Part shown: positions 24,830-34,629 of the stretch, piece after piece
Position numbering within the stretch: position 1 is the stretch's first letter
Layout: the number at the start of each line of letters is the position of its first letter
NCBI RefSeq assembly: GCF_000448565.1
Contig: NZ_CM002128.1
Coordinates: 950,960 to 988,561 of the forward strand
DNA from: Streptococcus sp. HSISM1
Lineage (GTDB): Bacteria; Bacillota; Bacilli; Lactobacillales; Streptococcaceae
Direction of reading: 5' to 3'
DNA length: 37,602 nt
Notes under the pieces: model-generated
The model's input: only the letters and a program-made list of their open reading frames with translations
Told to the model about the DNA's origin: nothing
The model's database searches: none
Made by a program: the position numbers and the translations under genes

Positions 24830-25146
24830 TCACCGTTCTTTGATCATCTTCGTTGCGATTTCCAAGAGTTCGACTCCCATCTGAAAATGCTCGTCTAATA
24901 AATCATAGACGGCATCTTCGGACAAGACACCACAAGGAAGATCTGCTGGAAAGTCAGCTTGATTGGAAAAGTCCAAATCATCAAAATAGGCTTGACTACT
25001 ATAATAATCCCTCAGTTGGATATAGCTTTCTTGATGCTCTCTTAGCTGATCCACTGCTTTTTGGTTTCTTCCAAAGTTTTGGCATAGTCATTCAAATAAC
25101 CTTCCATTCTTTGGATCCGTTCGATGTTTTCCTGTGCAATTGCCAT
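24830..25146 (-). pseudogene. DUF4298 family protein, single-base frameshift
   Basis: From the ATG at 25146 (GGAG site 6 bases upstream, in the end of rexA) the frame reads MAIAQENIERIQRMEGYLN and stops after 34 codons. Adding one A to the A5 run (25058-25062) continues it as LEETKKAVDQLREHQESY and gives 105 residues ending EIATKMIKER. The two-part helical pattern (N-terminal coiled segment, then a DYY ... D region and a LLDEHFQMG segment) fits DUF4298, of unknown function. The gene begins 3 bases after the rexA stop and is the last of the rexB-rexA operon. See the other four homopolymer frameshifts for the likely cause. Confidence 0.8.
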
Positions 25147-25149
25147 GAT

Positions 25150-28100
25150 TTACTCCACTTTCACCACTTCTAGATGGGGGCCACCTAGAAGCACGAGGTA
25201 TTTTTCTACTTGCTCTTTGCCATAAGAACGACGAAGAGCTTCTGCATAGAGATCGAGCTGATCCCGGTAGCGTTCGACCAATTGGCTAGGAATCTTGTAG
25301 TGATCCGTCTTGTAATCAAAGAGCAGGATCCGGTCTTCTAGCACCAAGTAACCATCCAAGATCCCCCGCACGACAAAGTCCTCACCACTAGCTGGATCTT
25401 TCTTCAGCATGGCAAAGGGTGCTTCGCGCCGGACTCGAGAGGCCTCTTTTTGAAGCAAGGTCCCCAAAGGTGTCTCATAGAAAGCGAGAATGGCCTCTAG
25501 CTTGATGCGCGCTTTGACCGCTGGCTCTGCTTGAACCTGCTCTAAGGCCTGACGCAGTGTATCAAGAGTGATTTCTTCTTCAAGAGGCACGCGCTGCATG
25601 AGTTCATGGACAGCACTACCGACTTGTGCTCCTGTCACAGCTTTTTCTTGACCAAAAGTTGGGAGCTCAAAGTCAGGCGTCACACTCTTTGCATCCATGA
25701 TCTGGACGCCATTGGCATCCATGACCGGCTCGTAGAATTTCTTGATCTGACTAGGAGTACGGACACTTGGCAAATGAATGGCCGGAGCATAGAGCTGATT
25801 GAGGCGATCAACATTTTCCAAGATATCCAAAGCCCGACGAATATCCTCTGACTGGCGGACATCCTTGAGCTGATCCAGGCGGGAATCCTGCTCCTTCTCT
25901 AGTGGCTCCAGCTGATTCGTTGTCATGTCTTCGTCTGTCACAAAACGCGTGTCATAAGCCAGGGTATTCTTGGCGAACACATCTTGAATAGCAAAGAGCC
26001 AGTCCTGATAAGAGGTCCATTCTTTTCGTTTTTCCGGATCCAGCTTGCCATTGCGACTAGTCCCCCAATCGGTATCACGCAGTTTGTCCTCACGGCCTTT
26101 TCCGACCAGATAGAGCTTGAGCTCGGCCCGTGTCATAGCAACATATAGAAGACGCATTTGCTCTGAAATCGTGGCTAATTTTGTTTCTTCCACATTGCCT
26201 TGGTAGCAAGGGGTTTCGATCTGCAGGCGGATGGTTTCAGGGGCGGCTGGATTTTCGGTCTCAACTGGCAGGTTGGCAATGTATTTAAAACCAATCCCTT
26301 TTTGACGGCTGAGAATGATCGGTCCCGATTGATCCTTGCGGTTAAAAGCCTTGTCCATATTGAGAATAAAGACATACTTGAATTCCAGCCCCTTACTCTT
26401 ATGGACGGTCATGAGCTGAACGGCATCTTTTGGTGCCGCCAGAGGGACGCTGGCCAAATCGTGTTCATTTTCGATCACCTTATCGATCATGGCAATGAAG
26501 CGCGACAAGCCCTTAAAGCTGGCCTTTTCGTAATCATTGGCCCGAAGCGTCAAGGCATAGAGGTTGGCCTGGCGCTGGGCACCATTTGGAAGGGCGCCAA
26601 CATAGTCATAGTAATAGCGATCCTCATAGATTTTCCACAGCAAATCATAGAGCGAAGAAGTCTTGGCAGCAGCTCGCCAAGCAGATAAAACCTTGAGGAA
26701 GTTCTCGATTTTAGCTAGGAGCTTGGCATCAATCAGACTTGCATGCTCTGCATTTTTTTCAAGGGCTAACTGGACCTTGTGGTAGAAGGCCACTTGCTTT
26801 TGCTCTGGAAGCGACTGCAAGGAAATCCGTGCCAACTCATCTTCATCAAAGTCAAACATAGGGGATTTCATGAGGGCTACTAAGGGATAATCATGCAAAG
26901 GATTGTTGATGGTCCGCAAGGTATCCAGCATGACCATCACTTCCAGCGACTCTAGATAATGCGCCTGTCCGCTATCTGCCACAATCGGAATCTGGTACTG
27001 GTCAAAGGCTTCCAGAATGACGTCATTTCGCGTTCGAGTCGCGGTCAAGAGAGTGATCTCTTTAAAGGGTACTTTTTCCACCCGATGGAGGCGTAAAATT
27101 TCTTTGATGACCAGGAGAATTTCTCCCTTGGAAACCGTCTCGAGTCCAGAAGCAGCTTCCTCGTCTTCGGCCTTTTCTTCCTGGTCTTGGCTACCATCAT
27201 AGAGCAAAAATTCTGCCCGATGTTGTGGCAAGGCCATCCGCTGCTTTTCGCTTCCTGCAACTAGATAGTGGGTTTGATTGTAGTCAATCTCTCCTACCTC
27301 TTCGTCCATCAAATGGCGAAAGACATCATTGGTCGCATCCAACACTTCCACATGACTCCGGAAATTTTCCTTGAGGAGGATCAACCGCCCTTTTGCCCCT
27401 TCTTCTTGATAGGCCTTAAACTTATCATTGAAAATCTGTGGATCTGCCTGACGGAAACGGTAAATGGATTGCTTGATATCCCCCACCATAAAGCGATTGT
27501 GGCCATTTGACAGCAAGTCCAACATCCGCTCTTGAGTGTGGTTGGTATCCTGGTACTCATCGACCATGACCTCATGATATCTCTCTTGAAAGGCTTGTCT
27601 CACCTCTGGGAATTGCTCTAAAATTTGAATGGCAAAATGACTGATATCCCCAAATTCATAAGCTTTTTCTTGGATTTTTCGCTCTAGATAAGCACGAGCA
27701 AAGTCTCTGATAAAGTCCCTCAGCAAAGAGAGCATAGGCCCTTCTTCTTGGTGGAAGGTTTGTTGAAATTCCAGCTGATAGAGCTGATTTTCCAAGTCTC
27801 TGAGGCGGTTGATATGAAGGTTTTTGTCCTGGTTATAAGCCGTGACTAACTCTTTTAGCTCTTCCTTACGGGCTCTATTGGTCAAGGCTCCCCCATTTGA
27901 AGCCCGGCTAATCGCGACGACCGCCTTTAGGATAGAGGTCAGTTGCTCTTTATTGGTGCGCCCTGTCAGGCTTCCAATCTGATCGAGCACCTCTTGCACA
28001 GCTTCCAAATATTTGGCCTTGCCAAATGCTTGTCCCTCATTGGACAAATGAAAGGCAAAAAAGCTTTCTGCCTCATAAAGGGCCTGCTGGATGCTCTCCA

Positions 28101-28815
28101 TCAGATCGCCTTCCACCTGGTCAAAATCGGTCTCCTCATAGCCTTTTAGGAAATGCTCTTCCAGCCATTTCTCCGGATCGCTGGTAGACTGAAGAAAGTC
28201 ATAGATCTGGTAGACCTGTTCTTTAAACAAGGTCAAATTTTTACGCTGTCCCGTGAAATTCTTGACCATCTGCACAAAGGCTTCTTGGTTTTTCCCCTGG
28301 TAATAGCGGTCAAAAACAGCTTGAAAGACTTCATTTTGTAAGAGGCGTTGCTCACTAGCGTTTTGTAAAATGCGAAACTGAGGCGCCAACCCAAGCAAAT
28401 AGCCATAGCGCGTTAGGACCTTTTGGGTAAAGGAGTCCATGGTTCCGATATCGCTGGTGGCGACATCTGCGATTTGACGGGCCAGGTGTTGCTTGAGCTC
28501 TGGATCATCACTCGCTTGCAGGGCTTTTCCAAGTTCACTTTCCAAACGCTCCTTGAGCTCTCCTGCTGCCTTGACCGTAAAGGTCGAGATAAAGAGCTCC
28601 TTAATCGAAATGCCACGCTGGATCTGATCCAAAATCCTTTGCACCATGACAAAGGTCTTTCCTGATCCAGCAGAGGCTGACACCAAGATATTGGTCCCCG
28701 AACTATAGATGGCATCGATCTGTTCTGGTGTTCGCTTTTGCTCTTTGGTAGAAGCTGCCTCTTGGGCCTGAAGGACCTTGATTTCTTCTCTTGTCAAAAA
28801 TGCTTGTTTGCTCAT
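25150..28815 (-). CDS. rexA: ATP-dependent helicase/nuclease subunit A (RexA/AddA)
   Basis: A 1221-residue UvrD-type helicase with a C-terminal RecB-family nuclease domain, the helicase subunit of the RexAB (AddAB) enzyme that resects double-strand breaks for recombination. The ATP motif ASAGSGKT is at residues 47-54, VDEYQDTN at about 418, the helicase motif [10 protein letters not shown] near residue 810, and the nuclease motif [10 protein letters not shown] near 1165. The ATG at 28815 overlaps the rexB stop (ATGA), showing translational coupling and equal dosage. The longer open frame to 28848 lies in rexB and has no ribosome binding site. Confidence 0.96.
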   Translation of the reverse strand: MSKQAFLTREEIKVLQAQEAASTKEQKRTPEQIDAIYSSGTNILVSASAGSGKTFVMVQRILDQIQRGISIKELFISTFTVKAAGELKERLESELGKALQASDDPELKQHLARQIADVATSDIGTMDSFTQKVLTRYGYLLGLAPQFRILQNASEQRLLQNEVFQAVFDRYYQGKNQEAFVQMVKNFTGQRKNLTLFKEQVYQIYDFLQSTSDPEKWLEEHFLKGYEETDFDQVEGDLMESIQQALYEAESFFAFHLSNEGQAFGKAKYLEAVQEVLDQIGSLTGRTNKEQLTSILKAVVAISRASNGGALTNRARKEELKELVTAYNQDKNLHINRLRDLENQLYQLEFQQTFHQEEGPMLSLLRDFIRDFARAYLERKIQEKAYEFGDISHFAIQILEQFPEVRQAFQERYHEVMVDEYQDTNHTQERMLDLLSNGHNRFMVGDIKQSIYRFRQADPQIFNDKFKAYQEEGAKGRLILLKENFRSHVEVLDATNDVFRHLMDEEVGEIDYNQTHYLVAGSEKQRMALPQHRAEFLLYDGSQDQEEKAEDEEAASGLETVSKGEILLVIKEILRLHRVEKVPFKEITLLTATRTRNDVILEAFDQYQIPIVADSGQAHYLESLEVMVMLDTLRTINNPLHDYPLVALMKSPMFDFDEDELARISLQSLPEQKQVAFYHKVQLALEKNAEHASLIDAKLLAKIENFLKVLSAWRAAAKTSSLYDLLWKIYEDRYYYDYVGALPNGAQRQANLYALTLRANDYEKASFKGLSRFIAMIDKVIENEHDLASVPLAAPKDAVQLMTVHKSKGLEFKYVFILNMDKAFNRKDQSGPIILSRQKGIGFKYIANLPVETENPAAPETIRLQIETPCYQGNVEETKLATISEQMRLLYVAMTRAELKLYLVGKGREDKLRDTDWGTSRNGKLDPEKRKEWTSYQDWLFAIQDVFAKNTLAYDTRFVTDEDMTTNQLEPLEKEQDSRLDQLKDVRQSEDIRRALDILENVDRLNQLYAPAIHLPSVRTPSQIKKFYEPVMDANGVQIMDAKSVTPDFELPTFGQEKAVTGAQVGSAVHELMQRVPLEEEITLDTLRQALEQVQAEPAVKARIKLEAILAFYETPLGTLLQKEASRVRREAPFAMLKKDPASGEDFVVRGILDGYLVLEDRILLFDYKTDHYKIPSQLVERYRDQLDLYAEALRRSYGKEQVEKYLVLLGGPHLEVVKVE

Positions 28816-31800
28816 TTGTTCAAGACCTCCTTCATCTTCTCGATCCAAGCGGCTTTCACCTTTTCACCGCGTATTCCTTTTTGGTCTAGTTTGGTCAAGA
28901 ACCGTGCCTGACCTAGGTGACGATCGGCTTCAAATCCTGTGATAGATTTAAACTGCTCCACGAATGGTGCGATATTGCGCCCATTTTCACTATAGGGATT
29001 GATGGCAAATTGCCCCTTGAGAATCCCTTCTGCTGCTGTTTTATAGAGATAAGCGTTGTACAAGAGGAGCAAGTCCAGTTCTTCCTTACTCAGCATCATG
29101 GCCTTGCTCTTATCATAGGCTTCGCCCAGATAAGGCGCCTGATCTGCCATAAAGAGCCCCTTGTACTGTTGACTTTTCATGGTTTGGTTGATGGCATCCT
29201 CTACTGTCTTGGTCTTTTTCAGATCCACTAGGGGGTCTCCCATTTCCAAATACATGGCTCCGAAAATCCCCTGCTCCTCTTGGTATTCCTTCAAATCCTG
29301 AATCGCAGAAAGATAGGTAGGCAATTGAGAATTCAGTCCATTAAAGAACTTGTCATAGTGGAACTGCGTCAGACTGGACTTATAGTCCACGACTCCGAGG
29401 GCTCCCCGATCCCTCAATTGATCAATACGGTCCACCTTGCCTCGTAGCTGCAGGAGACGGCCATCGGACAAAGGATAAGAGGTGTGGGCGCTCCCGCCAA
29501 AGAGAGTCTCCTCACCAATGGTCTCGATGCCATTTTGCTGGGCGAGGACACGCCCCGTTGTTTTAGCGGTATCAAGAAGCAAGTTGCGAATAAACTCGGT
29601 CTCTCCATTTTCTCCATACAATTGCTGAAACTCTGCTTCTTGGCTGGTCTCTCGAATCGCCTCGTTTAAACGCCGATCAAACGCTTGATCGGAGCCATCT
29701 TTTAAGACTCGTTCAAAGATCCGGTGCAAGAAATTCCCATGACTGCGAGCGTCTGGCCGGATCGTTTCATCCTCTTGTAAGCCCAAGACATAGCGCAGAT
29801 AAAAGGCATACTGGTGCTTGTAGTATTCATTCAAGGCAGAAGCGGATAAGGTCAAGGCTTTTCCCTCTGGATAGAGCGCTTGAAGCGTATCCGACTGAAG
29901 CTGACGGCTCTTTAATTCCGTTGAAATCTGAGGAATCTGGATGCCTTCAGCGGCTAATTTCTTGCGCAAGACCCGTACCGCCACACCCCAAAAGCTGGCT
30001 TCTTCAGGAGACAACTCACTCGTAATTTCTTCTTGATGGAGTTCGATCACGCGCGCTAGGAGGGCCCGGTAGGTCCCGATATCATCACTCGAGGCTTGGG
30101 TTTGTTTGGTCGTCCACTCGATGGCAATAGGTTCCTTGGCCAATTCGACAAGGTAAGGAGAGACACTATCTTCCATTTCATTGACCAAGCTAGGGGCCGA
30201 TAGAACCAGTTGGCTGGTCGCCGCATTGAGGAGCGAAACTGCCACAAAGCGATTTTTCTTGAGATTTTCGCTGCTCACCACCTGGAGCTCTGCTCCTTCT
30301 TGGGTGGCCTCATTGAGCTGCTGGCGCTCTTCTTCACTGAGTAGAGAGGTGTTCTGGGCAATCTTTGGAAAACGCTCCTGGGTCAGCCCGATCGCGTAGA
30401 CATAAGGAGCTGTCAAGGGTTCAATCAAGTCATAGGACTGAACGGTCACCACATCGACCGTAGCAGGAACTGTCCGGTATTGAGACAATTGCATCCCCGA
30501 TAAGAGAAGGGCCAAAAAGTCATCCACTGTCAGCTCTTGGTCCTCAAAGACCACATTCAACTCTTCTAAGACATGAAGGAAGGCCTTCCAGACCTGGTCA
30601 TAGCGCTCCTGCTCCTCCAAAGCTAGATCCTTGATCAAAGCTTGTAGATTCTGAGAAAGTTGGGCCTCTTGCAGAAACTCTGTAAAGGTGGTTAAGAGTT
30701 GGGTCACCTTTTGTTTGCGCTGTGAAAAGAAAGGGACTAGAGGTTCTACGACGCGTTCCCGGAGGGCATTGAGCTCCTCTAGATTGAACTTACCCTGACG
30801 ATTGCTAGTAAAAGGCTTGTGAAATTTTGTAGCACCCTTTACTTCCGCAAAGCGAAGGTATTGCTCAAAAGCATCAACTTCTTCTTGCGTCAGATCACTA
30901 TACAGACCCGTTTTTAACAGATTGATGACGTCTTCCGTCTGGTAATTGAACTGCTTGATCCGACCTAGCGATTCAATGACCTGAATCAAGGGATGGTGGA
31001 CCATGGCCTCACTTCGTCCCAAGTAAAAGGGAATCTGATACTGGTCAAAAATGGTCTTGAGCTGCAGTTGATAAGCTTCCACATCGCCTAGCAAGACCCG
31101 AATATCCCGATAGCGTGCCCCATCATGAAGACGCTGACGGATGGATTTAGCGACAAATTCTAACTCTTCTTTTTGTGTACTGGTTTGCCAGAGTTGGATC
31201 GCTGTACGATCGTGCTCCTTGAGCTCATTTTCCACTTGTGAAAAATCGTATCGCGCTTCTAACATGCGGGTAATGCGACTAAAGGAGTCTTCGATCGCTT
31301 GCCCACAATACTGGGGCTGTACCTCAAATGTCTTTGCCAGCTGGAGGAGAAAGTCAACACTGGCTTGGTAAAGATTTCCCTCTCTAAAGCTTGCCCGATA
31401 GGCTTTTTCACTGGCATAGACTCCGATGACAATCTCCACTCCTTTTCGGTGAAGGAGACCAATCAAAGCCTCTTCTTCTGCAGAAAAACGCGTGAAGCCA
31501 TCTACGACGATCGCCACATCCTTTAATTGCTCCTCTAAGTGCCCTGCTTCGACCTGATTGAGGAAAAAGGCCATTTTGGACTGGGATTCATACCGGTGCT
31601 GGACCAGCATCTCAGAGACCGCTTCAAAAATCGCCAAGAGGTCCTCTCTTTTTTCAGCTTCCTCGAGCAACTCTAAATCGGTAAAATCCATCTGGGCTGT
31701 CTGCAATTCATGATAGAGCTGGACCAGTTGCTGGATAAACTGAGGATCCTTGCGCAGGGCCCCGTAAACTTTAAGATCCTGCTCCTTCATCTGGGAAAGA

Positions 31801-32078
31801 GCTTTAAAAAATAACATGCCTAAACCGATGTCATCCAAGGGTTGCTCCTCAAAAACCTGATTCAGGATGAAATAACGGGCCATTTGGGCAAAGCGCGTGA
31901 CGGTAATGGCAAAAGAAGCCTGACCTTCTAAATAGGACAAGACCTTGGCCTCTTTTTCAAAGGAAAGAGAGTTGGGCGCAATGTAAAACACACGCTTGCC
32001 CTTTTCTACTAACCCTACGGCTTCTTGTGTCAGGACCTGGGTCAAGGGGGTCCGAACATCCGTATAGAGTAATTTCAT
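28812..32078 (-). CDS. rexB: ATP-dependent helicase/nuclease subunit B (RexB/AddB)
   Basis: A 1088-residue partner of RexA. It carries the second nuclease site (GVVDYKSS near residue 894) in a PD-(D/E)XK domain, after an inactivated helicase-like region. As is usual in streptococcal RexB, the N-terminal Walker A motif of Bacillus AddB is absent (the site reads [14 protein letters not shown]), and I see no C-terminal cluster of cysteines for the iron-sulfur centre; the only clear Cys is in YCGQAIEDS. The ATG at 32078 follows AAGGAG by 10 bases and an extended -10 promoter by about 50. First gene of the rexB-rexA-DUF4298 operon. Confidence 0.95.
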   Translation of the reverse strand: MKLLYTDVRTPLTQVLTQEAVGLVEKGKRVFYIAPNSLSFEKEAKVLSYLEGQASFAITVTRFAQMARYFILNQVFEEQPLDDIGLGMLFFKALSQMKEQDLKVYGALRKDPQFIQQLVQLYHELQTAQMDFTDLELLEEAEKREDLLAIFEAVSEMLVQHRYESQSKMAFFLNQVEAGHLEEQLKDVAIVVDGFTRFSAEEEALIGLLHRKGVEIVIGVYASEKAYRASFREGNLYQASVDFLLQLAKTFEVQPQYCGQAIEDSFSRITRMLEARYDFSQVENELKEHDRTAIQLWQTSTQKEELEFVAKSIRQRLHDGARYRDIRVLLGDVEAYQLQLKTIFDQYQIPFYLGRSEAMVHHPLIQVIESLGRIKQFNYQTEDVINLLKTGLYSDLTQEEVDAFEQYLRFAEVKGATKFHKPFTSNRQGKFNLEELNALRERVVEPLVPFFSQRKQKVTQLLTTFTEFLQEAQLSQNLQALIKDLALEEQERYDQVWKAFLHVLEELNVVFEDQELTVDDFLALLLSGMQLSQYRTVPATVDVVTVQSYDLIEPLTAPYVYAIGLTQERFPKIAQNTSLLSEEERQQLNEATQEGAELQVVSSENLKKNRFVAVSLLNAATSQLVLSAPSLVNEMEDSVSPYLVELAKEPIAIEWTTKQTQASSDDIGTYRALLARVIELHQEEITSELSPEEASFWGVAVRVLRKKLAAEGIQIPQISTELKSRQLQSDTLQALYPEGKALTLSASALNEYYKHQYAFYLRYVLGLQEDETIRPDARSHGNFLHRIFERVLKDGSDQAFDRRLNEAIRETSQEAEFQQLYGENGETEFIRNLLLDTAKTTGRVLAQQNGIETIGEETLFGGSAHTSYPLSDGRLLQLRGKVDRIDQLRDRGALGVVDYKSSLTQFHYDKFFNGLNSQLPTYLSAIQDLKEYQEEQGIFGAMYLEMGDPLVDLKKTKTVEDAINQTMKSQQYKGLFMADQAPYLGEAYDKSKAMMLSKEELDLLLLYNAYLYKTAAEGILKGQFAINPYSENGRNIAPFVEQFKSITGFEADRHLGQARFLTKLDQKGIRGEKVKAAWIEKMKEVLNK

Positions 32079-32126
32079 CCGATCCGTTCTCCTTTTGGCA
32101 TTTTCTTGAGAGCTTGTTATCTTCTT

Positions 32127-32135
32127 ATTATATCA
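32127..32135 (-). promoter_or_regulatory. Extended -10 promoter of rexBA
   Basis: Minus strand TGATATAAT; TTTAGT 17 bases upstream is at best a weak -35. No SOS-type or competence (cin-box) motif was seen nearby. Confidence 0.65.
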
Positions 32136-32197
32136 TTTTCACAGGAGGGACTAAAGCAAGAAGTCATGCTCCTCTTGGCCCAATATTAGGAGATTTG

Positions 32198-32206
32198 TGC
32201 TACAAT
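32198..32206 (+). promoter_or_regulatory. Extended -10 promoter of the glutathione peroxidase gene
   Basis: TGCTACAAT, 32 bases before the chosen start codon. The apparent upstream ATG at 32205 falls within this -10 and so cannot be translated from this promoter. Confidence 0.6.
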
Positions 32207-32237
32207 GAAAGTTGAAAAGACAGAAAGGATACCACCT

Positions 32238-32720
32238 ATGACTAGCATTTATGATTTTTCGTTAGAAAACCAGAATGGGGAGGAGATTCCCCTTTCTCAC
32301 TACCAAGGTAAGGTCCTCATCGTGGTCAATACAGCAACAGGCTGTGGCTTGACCCCGCAATACCAAGGACTGCAAGATCTCTACCTGCGCTACCAGGAAA
32401 AGGGGCTTGAAATCCTAGACATTCCCTGTAACCAATTCATGGGGCAGGCGCCAGGTACTGCAGAAGAAATCAATAGCTTCTGCAGCCTCAACTACCAGAC
32501 CACCTTCCCACGATTCGCTAAAGCCAAGGTCAATGGTAAAGAAGCCCTTCCTCTTTATGACTGGCTCAAAAGCCAAGCAGCTGGGCCACTGGGCGGACGC
32601 ATCGAATGGAACTTCGCAAAATTTGTCATCGACCGACAAGGCCAAGTCGCCCAACGCTTCTCCTCAAAAACAGAGCCAGCTGCCATGGAAGACTTGATCC
32701 AAGAATTACTAGAGAAATAA
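32238..32720 (+). CDS. Glutathione peroxidase-family thiol peroxidase
   Basis: A 160-residue peroxidase that reduces hydroperoxides. The peroxidatic residue is C36 (NTATGCGLTPQY), Q70 (QFMGQAPG) and W124 (IEWNF) complete the catalytic triad, and C82 (SFCSLNY) is in the position of a resolving cysteine, so it may use thioredoxin rather than glutathione. The ATG at 32238 follows AAAGGA by 8 bases; the in-frame ATG at 32205 overlaps the promoter. Single gene, divergent from rexBA and convergent with the ABC exporter, with a shared terminator. Confidence 0.93.
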   Translation: MTSIYDFSLENQNGEEIPLSHYQGKVLIVVNTATGCGLTPQYQGLQDLYLRYQEKGLEILDIPCNQFMGQAPGTAEEINSFCSLNYQTTFPRFAKAKVNGKEALPLYDWLKSQAAGPLGGRIEWNFAKFVIDRQGQVAQRFSSKTEPAAMEDLIQELLEK

Positions 32721-32723
32721 GCC

Positions 32724-32756
32724 AAAAAAGCCTGAGCCAACGCTCAAGCTTTTTTT
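32724..32756 (+). terminator. Bidirectional terminator between the peroxidase and ABC exporter genes
   Basis: AGCCTGAGC/GCTCAAGCT stem (9 positions, one mismatch) with a 4-base loop, a run of A on the left and seven T on the right. Confidence 0.88.
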
Positions 32757-32760
32757 ATTA

Positions 32761-34629
32761 TTAATCAATTTCAAGTCCACCGGTGTACAAGCGGTAATAG
32801 GTGCCACGTTCTGCCATCAAGGAAGCATGATTGCCTCGCTCGATGATGCGTCCGTGGTCCATTACCATAATCACATCGGAATTGACAATCGTCGATAGAC
32901 GGTGGGCGATAACAAAGACAGTCCGACCTTCCATCAAGCGGTCCATCCCTTCTTGCACCATCTTCTCTGTCCGTGAGTCAATCGAAGACGTCGCTTCATC
33001 CAGAATCAAGACTGGCGCATTGGCAAGGGCTGCACGGGCAATGGCGATCAATTGTCGTTGACCATTTGATAGACCAGCCCCATCATCCGTCAAGACTGTC
33101 TCATAGCCCTGATCCAAGTGCTTGACAAAGGAATCCACATTGGCAATCCGAGCTGCTTCAAGGATTTCTTCCCGTGTTGCATCAGCACGACCGTAAGCGA
33201 TGTTTTCCGCAATCGTACCAGTGAATAAGTGGGTATCTTGAAGAACGATTCCGAGGGAACGACGAAGAGAATCTTTCTCAATTAATTTAATATCGATCCC
33301 ATCATAGGTGATCATTCCTGACTGGATATCATAGAACCGGTTGATCAAGTTGGTGATGGTTGTCTTTCCTGCACCAGTCGCTCCGACAAAGGCCACTTTT
33401 TGCCCCTTATCCGCGTACAAGTTGATGCCATGAAGGATTTGTTTCTTCCCATCATAAGAGAAATCAACATCATCAAAGACCACATTTCCGACCATCTTGA
33501 CAAGCTCGTAATCCCCATTTGGACGTGGGTGTTTCCAAGCCCATTTGTTGGTTTTCTGATCAGTTTCGACCATTTCTCCATCGACCAGTTCATAATTGAC
33601 CAACGTCACTTTTCCTTGGTCGACTTCTTCTTCTTCGTCCAAAAGATCAAAGACACGATCTCCACCAGCCAAGGCCATGAGGACAAAGTTCAATTGTTGA
33701 GAGACCTGGGCGATGGGACCTGTGAAGGAACGGTTCAATTGTAAGAAGGCCATGAGACCACCAATGGTTAAACCACCGACGCCGTTTAGCGCAAAGAGCC
33801 CACCGATCAAGGCTGTCAGAACAAAGGAAACATTTCCCAAGTTCCCAAGAATTGGCATGAGGACATTGGCATAGCGGTTGGCCTGGTAAGAAGACTCAAA
33901 GAGTTGGTCATTGATCCGATCAAAATCTTCAATGCTTTCTCTTTCATGCACAAAGGCCTTGACCACTTTTTGACCAGACATCATTTCTTCAATAAAGCCG
34001 TTCTCAATCCCCAAGTTCTTTTGTTGGGCGCCGAAGTAACGACCTGACTTGCCAGAGACATCCTTGATGATAAAGACCATGACAAGAACAATGACAAGAA
34101 CAATCAAGAACAAGAGAGGACTAACCGTCAGCATGGTAATCGTTACCCCAAGGATGGTAATCGCTGAGGATAAGAGTTGAGGAATGGATTGTTCAATCGC
34201 TTGGCGAAGGGCATCAATATCATTGGTATAGATAGACATGATGTCCCCATGTTGGTGGGTATCAAAGTAACGTACCGGCAGTTTTTGCATGCGGGCAAAC
34301 AACTGATTTCGAAGACTTCTAAGTGAGTCTTGTGAAACAGTCGCCATAATCAAGGTAAAGCCATAATTGGCAAGTACCCCGATCAAACAGATCAAACCAA
34401 CCCGTGTCAAGAAGGACAAGAGCGGTCCGAAATCATGGCTGTTTGACATTAACATGGGCTCCACATAGACATCGACCAAGGACTGAATCGAAGCTGTTAC
34501 ATTGACCGTCGCAAGAGACGATAGAATGATTAAGATAAAGGAAACAATCAAGGATACCTTGTAGTTTTTCCAAAGGAAGTCGAGCAGGCGAAGGATAGAG
34601 CCTAGATTTGCTTTTTTCTTAGTTTTCAT
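32761..34629 (-). CDS. ABC exporter half-transporter, subunit with degenerate signature motif
   Basis: 622 residues: a six-helix transmembrane domain (about residues 20-330), a linker of about 50 residues unusual for its charged EEEEVDQGKVTLVNYELVDGE stretch, and an ATPase domain. Walker A is GATGAGKTT (about residue 415), the signature is LSNGQ instead of LSGGQ (about 521), and Walker B ends LILDEATSS with the catalytic Glu. It pairs with the upstream gene as a heterodimeric exporter of the LmrCD/PatAB/TM287-288 type, likely exporting drugs or peptides. The ATG at 34629 follows AAAGGAG by 6 bases and overlaps the upstream gene by 11 bases. Confidence 0.93.
   Translation of the reverse strand: MKTKKKANLGSILRLLDFLWKNYKVSLIVSFILIILSSLATVNVTASIQSLVDVYVEPMLMSNSHDFGPLLSFLTRVGLICLIGVLANYGFTLIMATVSQDSLRSLRNQLFARMQKLPVRYFDTHQHGDIMSIYTNDIDALRQAIEQSIPQLLSSAITILGVTITMLTVSPLLFLIVLVIVLVMVFIIKDVSGKSGRYFGAQQKNLGIENGFIEEMMSGQKVVKAFVHERESIEDFDRINDQLFESSYQANRYANVLMPILGNLGNVSFVLTALIGGLFALNGVGGLTIGGLMAFLQLNRSFTGPIAQVSQQLNFVLMALAGGDRVFDLLDEEEEVDQGKVTLVNYELVDGEMVETDQKTNKWAWKHPRPNGDYELVKMVGNVVFDDVDFSYDGKKQILHGINLYADKGQKVAFVGATGAGKTTITNLINRFYDIQSGMITYDGIDIKLIEKDSLRRSLGIVLQDTHLFTGTIAENIAYGRADATREEILEAARIANVDSFVKHLDQGYETVLTDDGAGLSNGQRQLIAIARAALANAPVLILDEATSSIDSRTEKMVQEGMDRLMEGRTVFVIAHRLSTIVNSDVIMVMDHGRIIERGNHASLMAERGTYYRLYTGGLEID

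Noticed and set aside
32205-32237. Earlier ATG for glutathione peroxidase
   Set aside because: It falls in the -10 element TGCTACAAT, and homologues begin near MTSIYDF.
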